Shown piece by piece: positions 34,934 through 44,282 of a stretch of 64,000 nt of DNA; position 1 is the stretch's first letter; every line of letters begins with the position of its first letter. This DNA is from JBKECP01 sp047974765 (lineage in GTDB: Bacteria > Pseudomonadota > Gammaproteobacteria > Pseudomonadales > Halieaceae): positions 62,001-126,000 of the forward strand of contig JBKECP010000022.1 of assembly GCA_047974765.1 (NCBI GenBank), given 5' to 3'. A program made the position numbers and the translations under genes. The notes beneath the pieces were generated by a model. The model worked only from the letters and a program-made list of their open reading frames with translations, did no database searches and had not been told where the DNA came from.

Positions 34934-37197
34934 ATCACCTTCTCCCCGGGACGCATTGGCAGCAGCCAGGACAGCAGCCAGGCCAGCACCAGACCAGTGG
35001 CAATAGTGCGGCCAAAAGCACTGATGAGTGGTGTGGCTGAAAAGGCCAGCATGCCAAAGGCGAGAATACTGGTCAGTGCCGACAGTGTAATGGCCAGCGT
35101 GGTGGCCGCCTGCTCCTGAGGGGGCGTCAGTGAACGAAAAACAGCATAATCCAGACTGACACCAATAATCAGCAGCAGTGCCAGTAAATCAATAATACTG
35201 TAACTGCCAATGAAGTAGGCATTCAGACCAAAGGTGCTCAGACAGGTAAGTAGCGGCAGCGCCATAATAGTTATGCCATGGCGCCAGCTGGTCGCTGCAC
35301 AAAGTAATAACATCGTTGCAATGGCTCCGGCAAATAAAAGTACAGTAACCCACTGGCGATAACTGGCTAGCAGGTGGTTAATATCCGCCACTTGATCAAC
35401 CAGATGAACATGAGGGTGAGTGGCGAGTAACCGGGTGAGAGTGGCGGCTTCCACCTGCCCCCGTATTAACGCGTAACTGGCACAGCCGTGCTGATCACAA
35501 CCCAGCACACCGCCGCTGCCGGGCAGAGGCGCAGCAGCTATCTGGCCTGTAGCTGACAACGGCTCAAAGTTGGCGGTCATTTGCGTGCTGATTGAGCGTG
35601 TGACTTGTTCACTGAAGCCGAGCTCTGTCAGATGTTGGTACAGCAGTCCACTGTCTGCCAGTTGCCTTAGCAGCTGTGCATTTTGTCGCTGTCGCTCGGG
35701 TGAGGGGATGCGCTGGCTGGTCAGTGCCAGCTCGATACCCAGTGCTATGGCATCGTCATTGAGTGCTTCTTCCATCGACAACAAAGAGGCTATTGATCTA
35801 GCTTTTATCAGTAGAAAACGACTGCTGTCGCCAGTATTGCCAAGGCTGCGAATAAAGGCTTCATCAGCGGTCAGATTGGCAGGGCGGGCGTAGAAGTCAC
35901 GAATATCATCCCGTGGTTGCAATAACAACAGGCCGGGCAGGCTAAGCAGCAAAATCGCAGCACAGATTCCTGTGCTGTATTGGCGTACAGGTTGATAATG
36001 GCAGAAGGCGGGTAACCCCGGTGCCTGCTTAAGCCCGTGATAGAAACCCGGGAAAAGCAGTGCTACGGTGGCGTAGCTGCCCAGCAGTCCCGCTGCCATA
36101 AAAATACCGATCTGACGCAAGCCGGGAAAAGGCAGCAGGGCCAGCACAATAAAAGCCAGTGCACTCGACAGTGCGCTCAGGGTCAGGCTGCGCCAGACTT
36201 TGACCAGTCCCTGCCCGGCTTGCCAACCGGGAGTGAGTGAATGGCTCAAATAGTGCAGCGCGTAATCAGCGGCAATACCAATCAGCGTTGCGCCAAATAC
36301 CAGTGTCAGCAGATGAATCTGTTGCAGACTGATCAGTGTGCTGAGCACACCACAGATCAAGCCGCTGCCGATACACAACAGTGTCAGTATAAGACTGCGC
36401 ACTGAGCGCAATGTCAGAACCAGCAGCAGGCTGAGTGTCAGCAGTGATACAGTGCCAATAGTGGATATTTCCCTGTTGCCGCTGCTGGCACCGAAGGCTG
36501 TGTAAAGTGCTGCACCACTGGCATAAATGCCAAGACCACTGTCTGCAGCTTGTTCCTTCCAGCCCAGGTAAAGCTGGTAAAGTGCCTTCAGTCGGGCAAG
36601 GCTAATAGCGCCTTCTTTCAGATTGAGTATGTGCAGTAGGATCGTTTTGTCGGTATTGCTAACTGCTGGTGCAGGGGGCAGAGCGGCTTCAGCAAAGCGC
36701 TGGAAACTGCCGATAGGGTCATCGGCCAGATTATTGACAGCGGAGCTGCCCAGGGGGGAATAGAGGTAGGCGCGCCAACGAGTCAGTAATGCCTGTGGTT
36801 CTTCTGCCAGTTGTTGACGATCACTGTTATGTAGCAGCCCTCTGCGGTAGGGATGCAAAGAGGCGATAGCCGCCTGCCAGCGTGAAGTCTCCTGATCTTC
36901 GCTGGCAGTGGCCAGATAACCGGCCCGTTCAAGCTCGGTTTGTATCTGGCTCAGTAAATGCTGAGCCTGTTCGGGTTCACCGTCAATGGCCAGTACCAGT
37001 TTGCGGTTGTAATCACGGCTGCGCTGCGTAATCGCCTGCTGCTGCCAGTACTGGTCGGCAGCCGGTGGTAGCAGTGCAAAAACATCTGTTTTTAGCCAGC
37101 CCGAATCCGGCCAGCGCAAGATCGTCAACGCTGACAGCATAATGAGCCCCGCCAGCCAGAACAGGGTTTTAGTCTGTGCCGTCACGGTGTTCGCCAT
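34930..37197 (-). CDS. apeM: ApeM-like MMPL/RND-family exporter
   Basis: A 755-residue inner membrane protein with 11-12 hydrophobic segments in the two-repeat MMPL pattern: one helix, a periplasmic domain of roughly 200 residues, five helices, a second periplasmic domain, and five or six helices. GIAADYALHYL and GVSLDYAVFRSL are the paired MMPL motifs in helix 4 of each half. It is expected to move the polyene lipid across or out of the inner membrane. It overlaps apeL by 29 bases if the ATG at 37197 is used; a GTG four codons later is an alternative. Confidence 0.88.
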   Translation of the reverse strand: MANTVTAQTKTLFWLAGLIMLSALTILRWPDSGWLKTDVFALLPPAADQYWQQQAITQRSRDYNRKLVLAIDGEPEQAQHLLSQIQTELERAGYLATASEDQETSRWQAAIASLHPYRRGLLHNSDRQQLAEEPQALLTRWRAYLYSPLGSSAVNNLADDPIGSFQRFAEAALPPAPAVSNTDKTILLHILNLKEGAISLARLKALYQLYLGWKEQAADSGLGIYASGAALYTAFGASSGNREISTIGTVSLLTLSLLLVLTLRSVRSLILTLLCIGSGLICGVLSTLISLQQIHLLTLVFGATLIGIAADYALHYLSHSLTPGWQAGQGLVKVWRSLTLSALSSALAFIVLALLPFPGLRQIGIFMAAGLLGSYATVALLFPGFYHGLKQAPGLPAFCHYQPVRQYSTGICAAILLLSLPGLLLLQPRDDIRDFYARPANLTADEAFIRSLGNTGDSSRFLLIKARSIASLLSMEEALNDDAIALGIELALTSQRIPSPERQRQNAQLLRQLADSGLLYQHLTELGFSEQVTRSISTQMTANFEPLSATGQIAAAPLPGSGGVLGCDQHGCASYALIRGQVEAATLTRLLATHPHVHLVDQVADINHLLASYRQWVTVLLFAGAIATMLLLCAATSWRHGITIMALPLLTCLSTFGLNAYFIGSYSIIDLLALLLIIGVSLDYAVFRSLTPPQEQAATTLAITLSALTSILAFGMLAFSATPLISAFGRTIATGLVLAWLLSWLLPMRPGEKVI

Positions 37198-37798
37198 TGT
37201 CTGGCACAGTCTTTGACATATCTGTTTCAGGTCTTATATCAAACAGTTCAATAATGGTGCTGGCCCCGGCTGTCTCCGTAATTCTGATTTGCTGCAAATA
37301 CTGCTCTCCTGTGAGCTGAATATGCTGCATTGCCTGAGCCAAACGGCCTTTGGGTGTGAGCTCCAGATGCCAGGGGCTGCTTTGCAGATTGCCGGAAATC
37401 TCAAAAAAACGTAGCAGAGCAGACAAGTTGCCATCCATAAAACCCAGCATCAGTTGTGAAATCAACTGTCCGATACCGTGGTCGCGCACCGTTTGATGAT
37501 CAATGCTGACCTGGCCATCAATCACTACCATTAGTGAAGACATAGGTGTGTGTACCTGCCAGTGCAGCCCCTTGCTGTGACTCAGCTGAAAATTGCCCTC
37601 CGAAATAAAGGGTTGCTCCAGAAAGGGCAGTTGTTTGGATTGGCGAAAATGTCCATTCAGAACTGTTTGGATAGTGAGCCTATCTGTCAGGGCTGTCAGC
37701 AAGGCTTCCGAATTGCCCGCTGTCAGGGGTGAGCACAATAGCAGGCTGAGCCAGAGGCCACCGGTCATATAAAGCCCTGCACGCCACAGCTTATTCAT
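37169..37798 (-). CDS. apeL: ApeL-like LolA-family periplasmic carrier
   Basis: A 209-residue protein with a signal peptide (residues 1-28) and LolA-type strands: FRQSKQLPFLEQPFISEGNF and GLHWQVHTPMSSLMVV. LolA folds shield lipids in the periplasm, so ApeL probably ferries the polyene lipid between ApeM and the outer membrane. The C-terminus past residue 190 is polar and divergent. Start ATG overlaps the apeK stop by four bases. Confidence 0.85.
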   Translation of the reverse strand: MNKLWRAGLYMTGGLWLSLLLCSPLTAGNSEALLTALTDRLTIQTVLNGHFRQSKQLPFLEQPFISEGNFQLSHSKGLHWQVHTPMSSLMVVIDGQVSIDHQTVRDHGIGQLISQLMLGFMDGNLSALLRFFEISGNLQSSPWHLELTPKGRLAQAMQHIQLTGEQYLQQIRITETAGASTIIELFDIRPETDMSKTVPDNGEHRDGTD

Positions 37799-38211
37799 TG
37801 GAACTTTTCCAGCAATACCGGTGGGCTGGCAAACAGCATTTCGCTGTTGGTCATATCCAGTGCCACTTGTACTGTGTGGGCCCGGGTCAGGCGTCGGCTG
37901 CTGATTACATCGTACAGGGTATAGCGGATTTTCATGCGATGCTCGATTTCCACCAGCTCAGCGACGATACGTATTTGCTGGCGGTAGCGCAGGGGCTGGG
38001 CATAGCGGATATATAATTCGATGACCGGCCAGGCGTAACCGGAGGCGCGCATGGCAACGACATCGTAGTTGATGCTATCAAGCAAAGTCGTGCGTGCGAT
38101 CTCCAGATATTTCACATAATGACCATGCCAGGCAATTTCCAGGCTGTCGATATCGTGAAAGGGCACTTCAATCAGGCATTCGGCCTGTGCATAAATTTTG
38201 GGCTTATTCAT
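37795..38211 (-). CDS. apeK: ApeK-like acyl-ACP/CoA thioesterase (4-hydroxybenzoyl-CoA type)
   Basis: A 138-residue hotdog thioesterase. The N-terminal motif VPFHDIDSLEIAWHGHYVKY carries the catalytic Asp and the WHGHY block of the 4HBT family. In APE systems ApeK may release the product or edit misprimed ACP. The start at 38211 overlaps the ammonia-lyase stop by eight bases; a longer reading from 38289 is not supported. Confidence 0.85.
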   Translation of the reverse strand: MNKPKIYAQAECLIEVPFHDIDSLEIAWHGHYVKYLEIARTTLLDSINYDVVAMRASGYAWPVIELYIRYAQPLRYRQQIRIVAELVEIEHRMKIRYTLYDVISSRRLTRAHTVQVALDMTNSEMLFASPPVLLEKFQ

Positions 38212-39751
38212 AAAGTGTCCAATAGCGTTCGCCAACGCTCTGTAGGGCATATTGCAGTTCTTTGTCCAGTGGCCGGTCCTGACCGACAAAATCAGCTACT
38301 TTGGTGGTTTCATGCAGGCATTGCAAAATGGCCGGTTTGAGGGCGGCTTCATCAAGTTCACCTGCCCGCAGGCGAAGTTGCACTCCCTGACAGGCGGCAA
38401 TGAGCGCCGCCACCAGTACTTGCTCCGTCAGTGTCAGAATGCGCTGGCAATCGCGGGCGGCGATAGTACCCATACTGACTTTGTCCTGATTGTGGCACTC
38501 AGTAGAACGGGAAAACACACTGGCGGGCAGGGTGTTTTTAAGGGCTTCTGCCGTCCAGGCGGAACAGGCGATCTGGACGGCCTTGAAACCGTGATTGAGC
38601 GCTCTGGCTGAATCTTCGGCACCTGACAGGTTGGCGGGCAGACCGTGATTGAATTTGGGATCCATTAGCTGGGCCATTTGCCGGTCAGCCAGATCGGCAA
38701 TATTGGCAACAGCGGTTTTTAAACTGTCCATAGCCATGGCGATATGGCCACCGTAAAAATGGCCGCCGTGCAAAACATGCTCACCCTCGGCGTCGATGAT
38801 CGGATTGTCGTTGGCGCTGTTGAGCTCAGTGGTAACCAGCGTGCGGGCAAAATCAAGAGTGTCCAGCAAAACACCAATGACATGGGGAGCGCAGCGCAGT
38901 GAGTAGCGATCCTGCAGGCGGCTGCTGTTGCGGGGCACATCAGTACAGCGCAGATCATCGTGAATCCAGTGAGCCGCCGTTGTCTGACCGGGGTGAGGTT
39001 TGACAGAAAACAGCAGTGGGTCAAAGTGAAAATCATTGCCCTGTAATGCCAGCGAGGCCAGGCTGGTCACTCGGGCAGCCAATTGGCCAAGGTAGTGAGC
39101 GCGCTCAACGGCGAGACAGGCCAGCCCGGTCATGGCGGCCGTACCGTTCATAATGGCCAGCCCTTCCTTTGGTTTCAGGTGCAACGGAGGGATGTTCAGT
39201 TTGGTATAGACCTCTGCCGTGGGTTTGCGCTGCCCCTGATGCCAGACTTCGCGCTCACCTTCGATCACCGCAGCCAGATAGGACAGTGGCGTTAAGTCGC
39301 CGCTGGCGCCCACCGAGCCTTCACTGGGCATCACTGGCAAAATATCGCGCTGTAATAACAGAGTCAGATGAGCCAGTAATTCATAGCGCACACCGGAATA
39401 ACCCTGGCACAAGCTGGCCAGGCGCGCTGCGAGAATGGCACGACTTTCTTCAATGCTAAAGGGTTCACCCAGACCGCAGCCATGGAAGGTATAAAGATGG
39501 CGGGGCAGGTCACCCACCTGTTCCGGTGGAATACGGGTCTGACAGGAATCGCCATAACCGGTGGTGACGCCGTAGATTACCCCTTCTTCGCGCAGCAGAC
39601 GCTCCAGAAAGGCGGCGCCACGACGAATACGTGATTGAAAATTGTCGCTATCGCCAAGCAGGGATTGCCGCTGCTGATATGCCAGTGCGCGCACTGAGAC
39701 GGTATCCAGTGGGCTGCCGTCAAAGATGATGGAGTCCGGGGGCTGATTCAT
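38204..39751 (-). CDS. Aromatic amino acid ammonia-lyase (HAL/TAL family)
   Basis: A 515-residue lyase with the MIO prosthetic group triad Ala-Ser-Gly in EGSVGASGDLTPLSYL. The N-terminal YGVTTGYGDS holds the catalytic Tyr, and DNPIIDAEGE and STECHNQDKVSMG are also conserved. In this position the enzyme should deaminate tyrosine (or phenylalanine) to a cinnamic acid for activation by ApeH, as in flexirubin loci. Substrate preference depends on the selectivity residues around LYTFHGCGLGE, which I cannot call from memory. It is not hutH of histidine degradation: no hut genes are near. Overlaps the acyltransferase by four bases (ATGA). Confidence 0.87.
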   Translation of the reverse strand: MNQPPDSIIFDGSPLDTVSVRALAYQQRQSLLGDSDNFQSRIRRGAAFLERLLREEGVIYGVTTGYGDSCQTRIPPEQVGDLPRHLYTFHGCGLGEPFSIEESRAILAARLASLCQGYSGVRYELLAHLTLLLQRDILPVMPSEGSVGASGDLTPLSYLAAVIEGEREVWHQGQRKPTAEVYTKLNIPPLHLKPKEGLAIMNGTAAMTGLACLAVERAHYLGQLAARVTSLASLALQGNDFHFDPLLFSVKPHPGQTTAAHWIHDDLRCTDVPRNSSRLQDRYSLRCAPHVIGVLLDTLDFARTLVTTELNSANDNPIIDAEGEHVLHGGHFYGGHIAMAMDSLKTAVANIADLADRQMAQLMDPKFNHGLPANLSGAEDSARALNHGFKAVQIACSAWTAEALKNTLPASVFSRSTECHNQDKVSMGTIAARDCQRILTLTEQVLVAALIAACQGVQLRLRAGELDEAALKPAILQCLHETTKVADFVGQDRPLDKELQYALQSVGERYWTLYE

Positions 39752-40710
39752 GGTGATTGATCCCAAAAAGGATAAAAATTAAACCACTGCAAGGGATTAT
39801 GCAGGGCCTGTTGCTCCAGTACGGCAGCATACTGGTGCAGGTAAGCGGCCAGCGCTTCGCTGCGCTGCTGGCGAGGCAAAATAATACGTTTGGCAAAGGC
39901 GTCACAATTTACGATGTAACCGCCCTCAGTTTGTGTGCAAAACACCGTATAAACCGGGCATTTCAGTAGTGAGGCAAGAATAAAAGGGCCTTCCGGTAGT
40001 GGTGCCGGATAACCGAGAAAAGGCACTGGCTGTGCCCGGCCCCTGCTGGCAACGGGTACCCGGTCAGCCAAAACAGCAATAAACTCACCCCGTTTGATGC
40101 AGGCGCTCAAATGCATGGCGGTAGCGGGTGACAACTCGCTGACTTCAATCAGCTCCAGCTCGGCATCAATCTCCAGTTCCCGCAGCAAGCGGTTGAACAT
40201 ATTGGCATGGCGGGTGTGTACCAGAATATTCAGCTTCAGTTTGTGGTTGCTGCGTGACAGACAGCGCAATATCTCCATATTGCCCAGATGTGCGCCCATC
40301 AAAATGGCACCGCCGCCACGCTCAAGTTGCTCAAGCAGTATCGGCCGGTTGGGAAACTGCACATTTTGCGGCAGGTCAGGAGTGGCCCACACGCCGAGTT
40401 TATCAACACTTGCGCGGGCAAAGCTGAGCATATGCCGGTAAACAGTAAGTGCTGTGGGGGTGGGCGGCTGTTGTTGTGAGTGTTGTTGCAGATAGTATTC
40501 GCGCAGGCGAATCAAATACTGTCGTGATGCATTGCGGGCACGCGTATTGGTGAGAAAGAAATAAAATACCACCGGTTGCAGCACCAGCGAAAAGGCCCAA
40601 CTGCCAATATGGCGATAAAGCCAAAACAGCAGGCGCATGCCGGTGATGAAACCGACTTCACCGATATCTGACCAGTGGGTTTGCTCAGGCATGGTGTTGG
40701 CCATCGTCAT
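39748..40710 (-). CDS. LpxL/HtrB-like lysophospholipid acyltransferase (ApeJ acyltransferase half)
   Basis: A 320-residue membrane acyltransferase of the LpxL family, with WLYRHIGSWAF at the N-terminus, GAHLGNMEILR as the HX4E-type active site (His then Glu) and LADRVPVASRGR. In E. coli APE loci an equivalent domain is fused to a glycosyltransferase as ApeJ; here they are separate genes. It may attach the polyene to a lipid or glycan anchor. The ATG at 40710 overlaps the glycosyltransferase by 26 bases; the ATG at 40692 is an alternative. Confidence 0.82.
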   Translation of the reverse strand: MTMANTMPEQTHWSDIGEVGFITGMRLLFWLYRHIGSWAFSLVLQPVVFYFFLTNTRARNASRQYLIRLREYYLQQHSQQQPPTPTALTVYRHMLSFARASVDKLGVWATPDLPQNVQFPNRPILLEQLERGGGAILMGAHLGNMEILRCLSRSNHKLKLNILVHTRHANMFNRLLRELEIDAELELIEVSELSPATAMHLSACIKRGEFIAVLADRVPVASRGRAQPVPFLGYPAPLPEGPFILASLLKCPVYTVFCTQTEGGYIVNCDAFAKRIILPRQQRSEALAAYLHQYAAVLEQQALHNPLQWFNFYPFWDQSP

Positions 40711-41470
40711 TGACCGGGCCTGAGCGTTTCAATTTTCGCCTGAGCAGTTTTGGCAGGCGTTTCAGCATACCGAAAAACAGACGTGTATGTGCCCAGCTTA
40801 TTAAAGCGTTGTCACGGATTGAGCGAAAGTGGGAGATACCGTCAGATGGATAGTCCACCCGCGTGCGATATTGCACAATATTCACACCTGCCCAGTGCAA
40901 ACGCACCAGAATTTCAGGGTCAAAATCCATGCGGTTGCCCGTGTGTTGTGTATTGATGATGGCCAGTGTGGCCGACAGTGGATAAACCCTGAAACCACAC
41001 AGGGCATCTTTGATATCCATTGACAATGTGTGAATCCAGACCCAGACATGAGTCAGATAGCGGCCATAGTAACGCAGACGTGGTGCATTGTCGTAAAGGG
41101 GAATGCCGGTAATTAAAGCCTGAGGCTGTCTGTGAGCACACTGAAGCAATGCGCAAATATCATCGGTATTGTGCTGGCCATCGGCGTCAATTTGCAGGGC
41201 ATGGCTGAAACCCTGCTTGTGTGCCGCCCGCAACCCGCTTTTGACCGCAGCACCCTTGCCGCCGTTATGATCACGTTCAATTAAAATAACGGCTTCATGC
41301 TTGCGGGCCAGTGTTTGCAAAGTGTGTGTGCAATAAGAACCGGAACCGTCATTGATCAGAAAAACCGGCAGGCCGTAGGGGAGAAGTCTGGTCAGTAAGG
41401 GTGCCAGTGTATTCGCGTGGTTGTAAACTGGTACCAGCAGACAACACTGTATGTCAGTCGTGTTATTCAC
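40685..41470 (-). CDS. Family 2 glycosyltransferase (ApeJ glycosyltransferase half)
   Basis: A 261-residue GT-A enzyme with LLVPVYNHANTL, the nucleotide-sugar motif FLINDGSG, DHNGGKGAAV and the DxD-like QIDADGQH. Similar to dolichol-phosphate-mannose synthase-type transferases that use a lipid phosphate acceptor. In APE systems it is presumed to help build the anchor that carries the polyene. Start overlaps the ApeH-ApeI stop by four bases. Confidence 0.85.
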   Translation of the reverse strand: MNNTTDIQCCLLVPVYNHANTLAPLLTRLLPYGLPVFLINDGSGSYCTHTLQTLARKHEAVILIERDHNGGKGAAVKSGLRAAHKQGFSHALQIDADGQHNTDDICALLQCAHRQPQALITGIPLYDNAPRLRYYGRYLTHVWVWIHTLSMDIKDALCGFRVYPLSATLAIINTQHTGNRMDFDPEILVRLHWAGVNIVQYRTRVDYPSDGISHFRSIRDNALISWAHTRLFFGMLKRLPKLLRRKLKRSGPVNDDGQHHA

Positions 41471-43188
41471 AGTGCGCGGGTCTCTGTCTGACCGAAATAC
41501 AAATGCCCTTTGCTGTGCTGGCCTGCTTTTGAACTGAAGTGAAAATCAAGTCGGCCCGTATCGGCTTCAAAGCTGAGGCTCAATTCAAGTACGCAGTCCG
41601 GTAGTGAGAGTGTTTGAAACTTAACGGCCTTCATGCCGCAAAAATGTCCACTCAGATGCAGATACTGACGGCCGTAGTATTCAGCCCAATACAGTTGGGT
41701 AACACCTGGCAATATCGGTTTGCCCGGAAAGTGACCTGCCAGATAGACATTGTTGCGTGCCAGATAGAATTTGAAAACAGCACTGTCTGTGTGCTGTTGA
41801 ATTTGTATGACTTGCGGCAAACGCTGCTCTTTAAAGAGAGCAGTCAATTTTGACTGTTGCAGTTTACCCTGGCTATTGCGGGGCAGTTGATCCACCAGCC
41901 GAAAACGGCGCGGTGTGGCAATGGTTGGCAGCTGTTCAAGCAAGGTTGCGCGCAGTTGGCGTTGCAACTTGTGCAAACCACTGTTTGTGAGCGTTTCGAT
42001 TCCGGTATCAGACAACACGATAAGAGCTGCCAGACACTGGCGTTTGCCTGATGATCTGTCTGCAAAGTTATCCGGTAATAACAGTGTTGTGCAGTCTGTT
42101 ATCAGTTTGCTGGTCAACAGCTTGTGTTCCACGTCGGCCAGAGAGACCCGCTTGCCCTCCACTTTGATAATACGATCCAGACGGGCACCCAGCTGGAAGC
42201 GGCCATCGGCCAGCAAGTGAGCGGAATCTGCGGTGATATACCAGTTGTTGTCAGCCAGCATGGGTGAGCGCACTGCCAAAGCACTTTTTTCACAGCGAAT
42301 ATCCACATCAGGCAGTGCCTGCCAGGTGGTATTGCCAGTCTGTTGCTGGCGCCAGGCGATACCGCCGGTTTCTGAACTGCCCAGCACTTCAAACGGTGCC
42401 TGTCCCAGAGCTGCTTCAATTTTGGCAGCGGCGTCTGCCCGCAGTGGTCCACCGGAAGAGAACACGGCCCGCAAATGCTGGCATAGGGCTGGCCAGGGCA
42501 TGGCCGTATTCAGACGGTGCAGATGGGCAGGACTCATAATCCAGGTGCAGGCATCACACTGGTGTACCAGCATGGCGCTGGCCAGCAGCATCGGATCAAG
42601 GAAGGGGCGGCGCCAGAAGGTGCGTCCACTGCACAGAGGCCAAAGTACTAAAAATAACAGGCCGTAAAAGTGCTGGTGACTGACGGTGCCGACGACCAGA
42701 CTGTCAGCAAGCACATGCCCCCACTGTTGTTGCAGCGAGTGCAGTTCGGCATCCAGTTGATTCAGGCCTTTGCTGACGGGTTTGGGCTGGCCGGTAGAGC
42801 CAGAGGTATAAATAATGATTTTGCCGCCCAGCTGGAAGGTTTCAGCCGCCTGCTTCGGCGTATGTTCAGCAATGGTCAGACGGTCAGGAATATCAAAATC
42901 ACCAATGAAATTAAGTCCTCTTGAGCGTAGCTCACGGCAAGTACCAGCCGCATTATCACCGGCTAAAAATACCTTCCGCTTCTCGGCCAGTATTGCCAGC
43001 AGCGCCACAGTGAAGCGGTAGCTGTCGCTTTCAAACAACGCCCAGTCGCCGTCGCGGGTGCGCAAATTGCGACGTACGGCACTCATATCATTGAGCAACT
43101 GCCGCCAGCTGATGTGCTGGCCGACATCACGGGCAACTGTATATTCCGGCGAAAAACTGTCGATGGATAAAGAGGAAAGTTCATGCAC
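41467..43188 (-). CDS. ApeH-ApeI fusion: AMP-dependent acyl ligase plus hotdog dehydratase
   Basis: A 573-residue fusion. Residues 1-450 are an AMP-forming ligase: the P-loop IIYTSGSTGQPKPVSKG (about residues 115-131), GSSETGGIAWR, and the late DRIIKVEGKRVSL hinge. Residues about 455-573 are an ApeI-like hotdog domain with LAGHFPGKPILPGVTQLYWAE. The ligase would activate the cinnamic-type acid from the ammonia-lyase and load it on an ACP; the hotdog domain dehydrates with ApeP. Start is a GTG at 43188 in an eight-base overlap with apeG; a longer reading to 43443 encodes no family sequence. Confidence 0.85.
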   Translation of the reverse strand: MHELSSLSIDSFSPEYTVARDVGQHISWRQLLNDMSAVRRNLRTRDGDWALFESDSYRFTVALLAILAEKRKVFLAGDNAAGTCRELRSRGLNFIGDFDIPDRLTIAEHTPKQAAETFQLGGKIIIYTSGSTGQPKPVSKGLNQLDAELHSLQQQWGHVLADSLVVGTVSHQHFYGLLFLVLWPLCSGRTFWRRPFLDPMLLASAMLVHQCDACTWIMSPAHLHRLNTAMPWPALCQHLRAVFSSGGPLRADAAAKIEAALGQAPFEVLGSSETGGIAWRQQQTGNTTWQALPDVDIRCEKSALAVRSPMLADNNWYITADSAHLLADGRFQLGARLDRIIKVEGKRVSLADVEHKLLTSKLITDCTTLLLPDNFADRSSGKRQCLAALIVLSDTGIETLTNSGLHKLQRQLRATLLEQLPTIATPRRFRLVDQLPRNSQGKLQQSKLTALFKEQRLPQVIQIQQHTDSAVFKFYLARNNVYLAGHFPGKPILPGVTQLYWAEYYGRQYLHLSGHFCGMKAVKFQTLSLPDCVLELSLSFEADTGRLDFHFSSKAGQHSKGHLYFGQTETRAL

Positions 43189-43762
43189 GATGTTCTTGCC
43201 TCGCCTGCTGTTGTGCTCTTTGCCGGACGAACTGCCGAACGAGCCACTCAATAGCCAGCAGTAGTCCAATGAGCAGATAGGCCAGCAGGCCGTTATAAAA
43301 TGCCCAGGTCTGTAGCGAACAGTACAGTGCTGTGTAGAGTGCGATGGTGCCATTGCATAGAAAAAATACGCACCACAACCAGGTGACACGACGGGTATAG
43401 GGGATGGCCGCTGCTGGCAAATCGGGTTCACGCAGACGTGCAAGCTGTTCTATCAGAGGTGGTCCCCGCCACAGTGACAAGCCAAACAACATCAGCAGGC
43501 TGGTATTGACGGCAAGTGGGTAATAGAGAAACCAGTCGGTGTTGCCGGACAGGACAACCAGTAATGCCAGCACCAGTAACAGCGCCGGCAAAATACGTGG
43601 CAGAGCCAGCGTACTGGCAGGCAGCAGTATCAGGCGCAGCGCAGCGACCACCATAAAAGCGGCAGCCAGATGGCGCGCCGAAAGATAGTCGAGCCCAAAC
43701 AACAATAACAGCGGCAGTGCGATTAACAGAACGCCGCTTATTGCCGCCAACAAGGTCTTCAT
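43181..43762 (-). CDS. apeG: ApeG-like inner membrane protein (COG4648)
   Basis: A 193-residue integral membrane protein with five to six hydrophobic segments and the family block RVTWLWCVFFLCNGTIALYT. COG4648 proteins are a constant part of APE loci, but their role is not known; an intramembrane scaffold is one idea. The basic tail RQRAQQQARQEHRA is cytoplasmic by the positive-inside rule. One-base overlap with apeF (TAATG) and eight-base overlap with the ApeH-ApeI gene imply translational coupling. Confidence 0.8.
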   Translation of the reverse strand: MKTLLAAISGVLLIALPLLLLFGLDYLSARHLAAAFMVVAALRLILLPASTLALPRILPALLLVLALLVVLSGNTDWFLYYPLAVNTSLLMLFGLSLWRGPPLIEQLARLREPDLPAAAIPYTRRVTWLWCVFFLCNGTIALYTALYCSLQTWAFYNGLLAYLLIGLLLAIEWLVRQFVRQRAQQQARQEHRA

Positions 43763-44010
43763 TACTGGGCGACGATCCGGCTGATAGCGGCGACGACATC
43801 ATCAACGGTACGCACGGATTTAAATTCGTCCGGATCAATTTTTTTACCGGTGATATTGCGCAGCTCAACCACTAGGTCAACCGCATCGATACTGTCGATA
43901 TCAAGATCCTCATAGAGGCGGGCTTGCGCCTGAATAGCGGCTGGGTCCACTTCAAACATGTTAATAAGCACTTCAGTGAGAACGGTGCGGATCTCCTGTT
44001 CTGATTTCAT
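43762..44010 (-). CDS. apeF: ApeF-like acyl carrier protein
   Basis: An 82-residue ACP with the phosphopantetheine serine in DLDIDSIDAVDLVVEL. It is the second of two adjacent ACPs in the APE operon. ApeE is usually the extension ACP, and ApeF may carry a starter or editing intermediate; which is which is not decided here. Overlaps apeE by four bases. Confidence 0.9.
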   Translation of the reverse strand: MKSEQEIRTVLTEVLINMFEVDPAAIQAQARLYEDLDIDSIDAVDLVVELRNITGKKIDPDEFKSVRTVDDVVAAISRIVAQ

Positions 44011-44282
44011 AGCTGTGTCTCCCTGTCGCTGTCCTGACTGCTGACAAAACGGGTCAGGCTGGCTACCGAGCGAAAATGTTCCCGTGTACTTTTATCCTCG
44101 GCATCAAGTACAACGCCAAAACGCTGTTGCAGGGCCATACCCAGCTCCAGTGCATCAATGGAATCCAGTCCCAGACCCTCGTCGAACAGGGGTTCATCGG
44201 TCTGAATATCTGCCGGTGTGATGTCCTCCAGGTCGAGGGCTTCAATAATCAGTTCTTTAATGCGGGTTTCAAGATGACTCAT
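44007..44282 (-). CDS. apeE: ApeE-like acyl carrier protein
   Basis: A 91-residue ACP with LGLDSIDALELGMAL, Ser in the expected place. The start at 44282 (MSHLETRIKELI) overlaps the apeD stop by four bases; a reading from 44432 would add about 50 non-family residues. It probably carries the growing polyene. The phosphopantetheinyl transferase beyond apeC is the likely activating enzyme. Confidence 0.9.
   Translation of the reverse strand: MSHLETRIKELIIEALDLEDITPADIQTDEPLFDEGLGLDSIDALELGMALQQRFGVVLDAEDKSTREHFRSVASLTRFVSSQDSDRETQL

Noticed and set aside
38204..39751. hutH of histidine degradation
   Set aside because: The lyase sits in overlap with APE genes on both sides and no other hut gene is present; the fold is shared by HAL, PAL and TAL.
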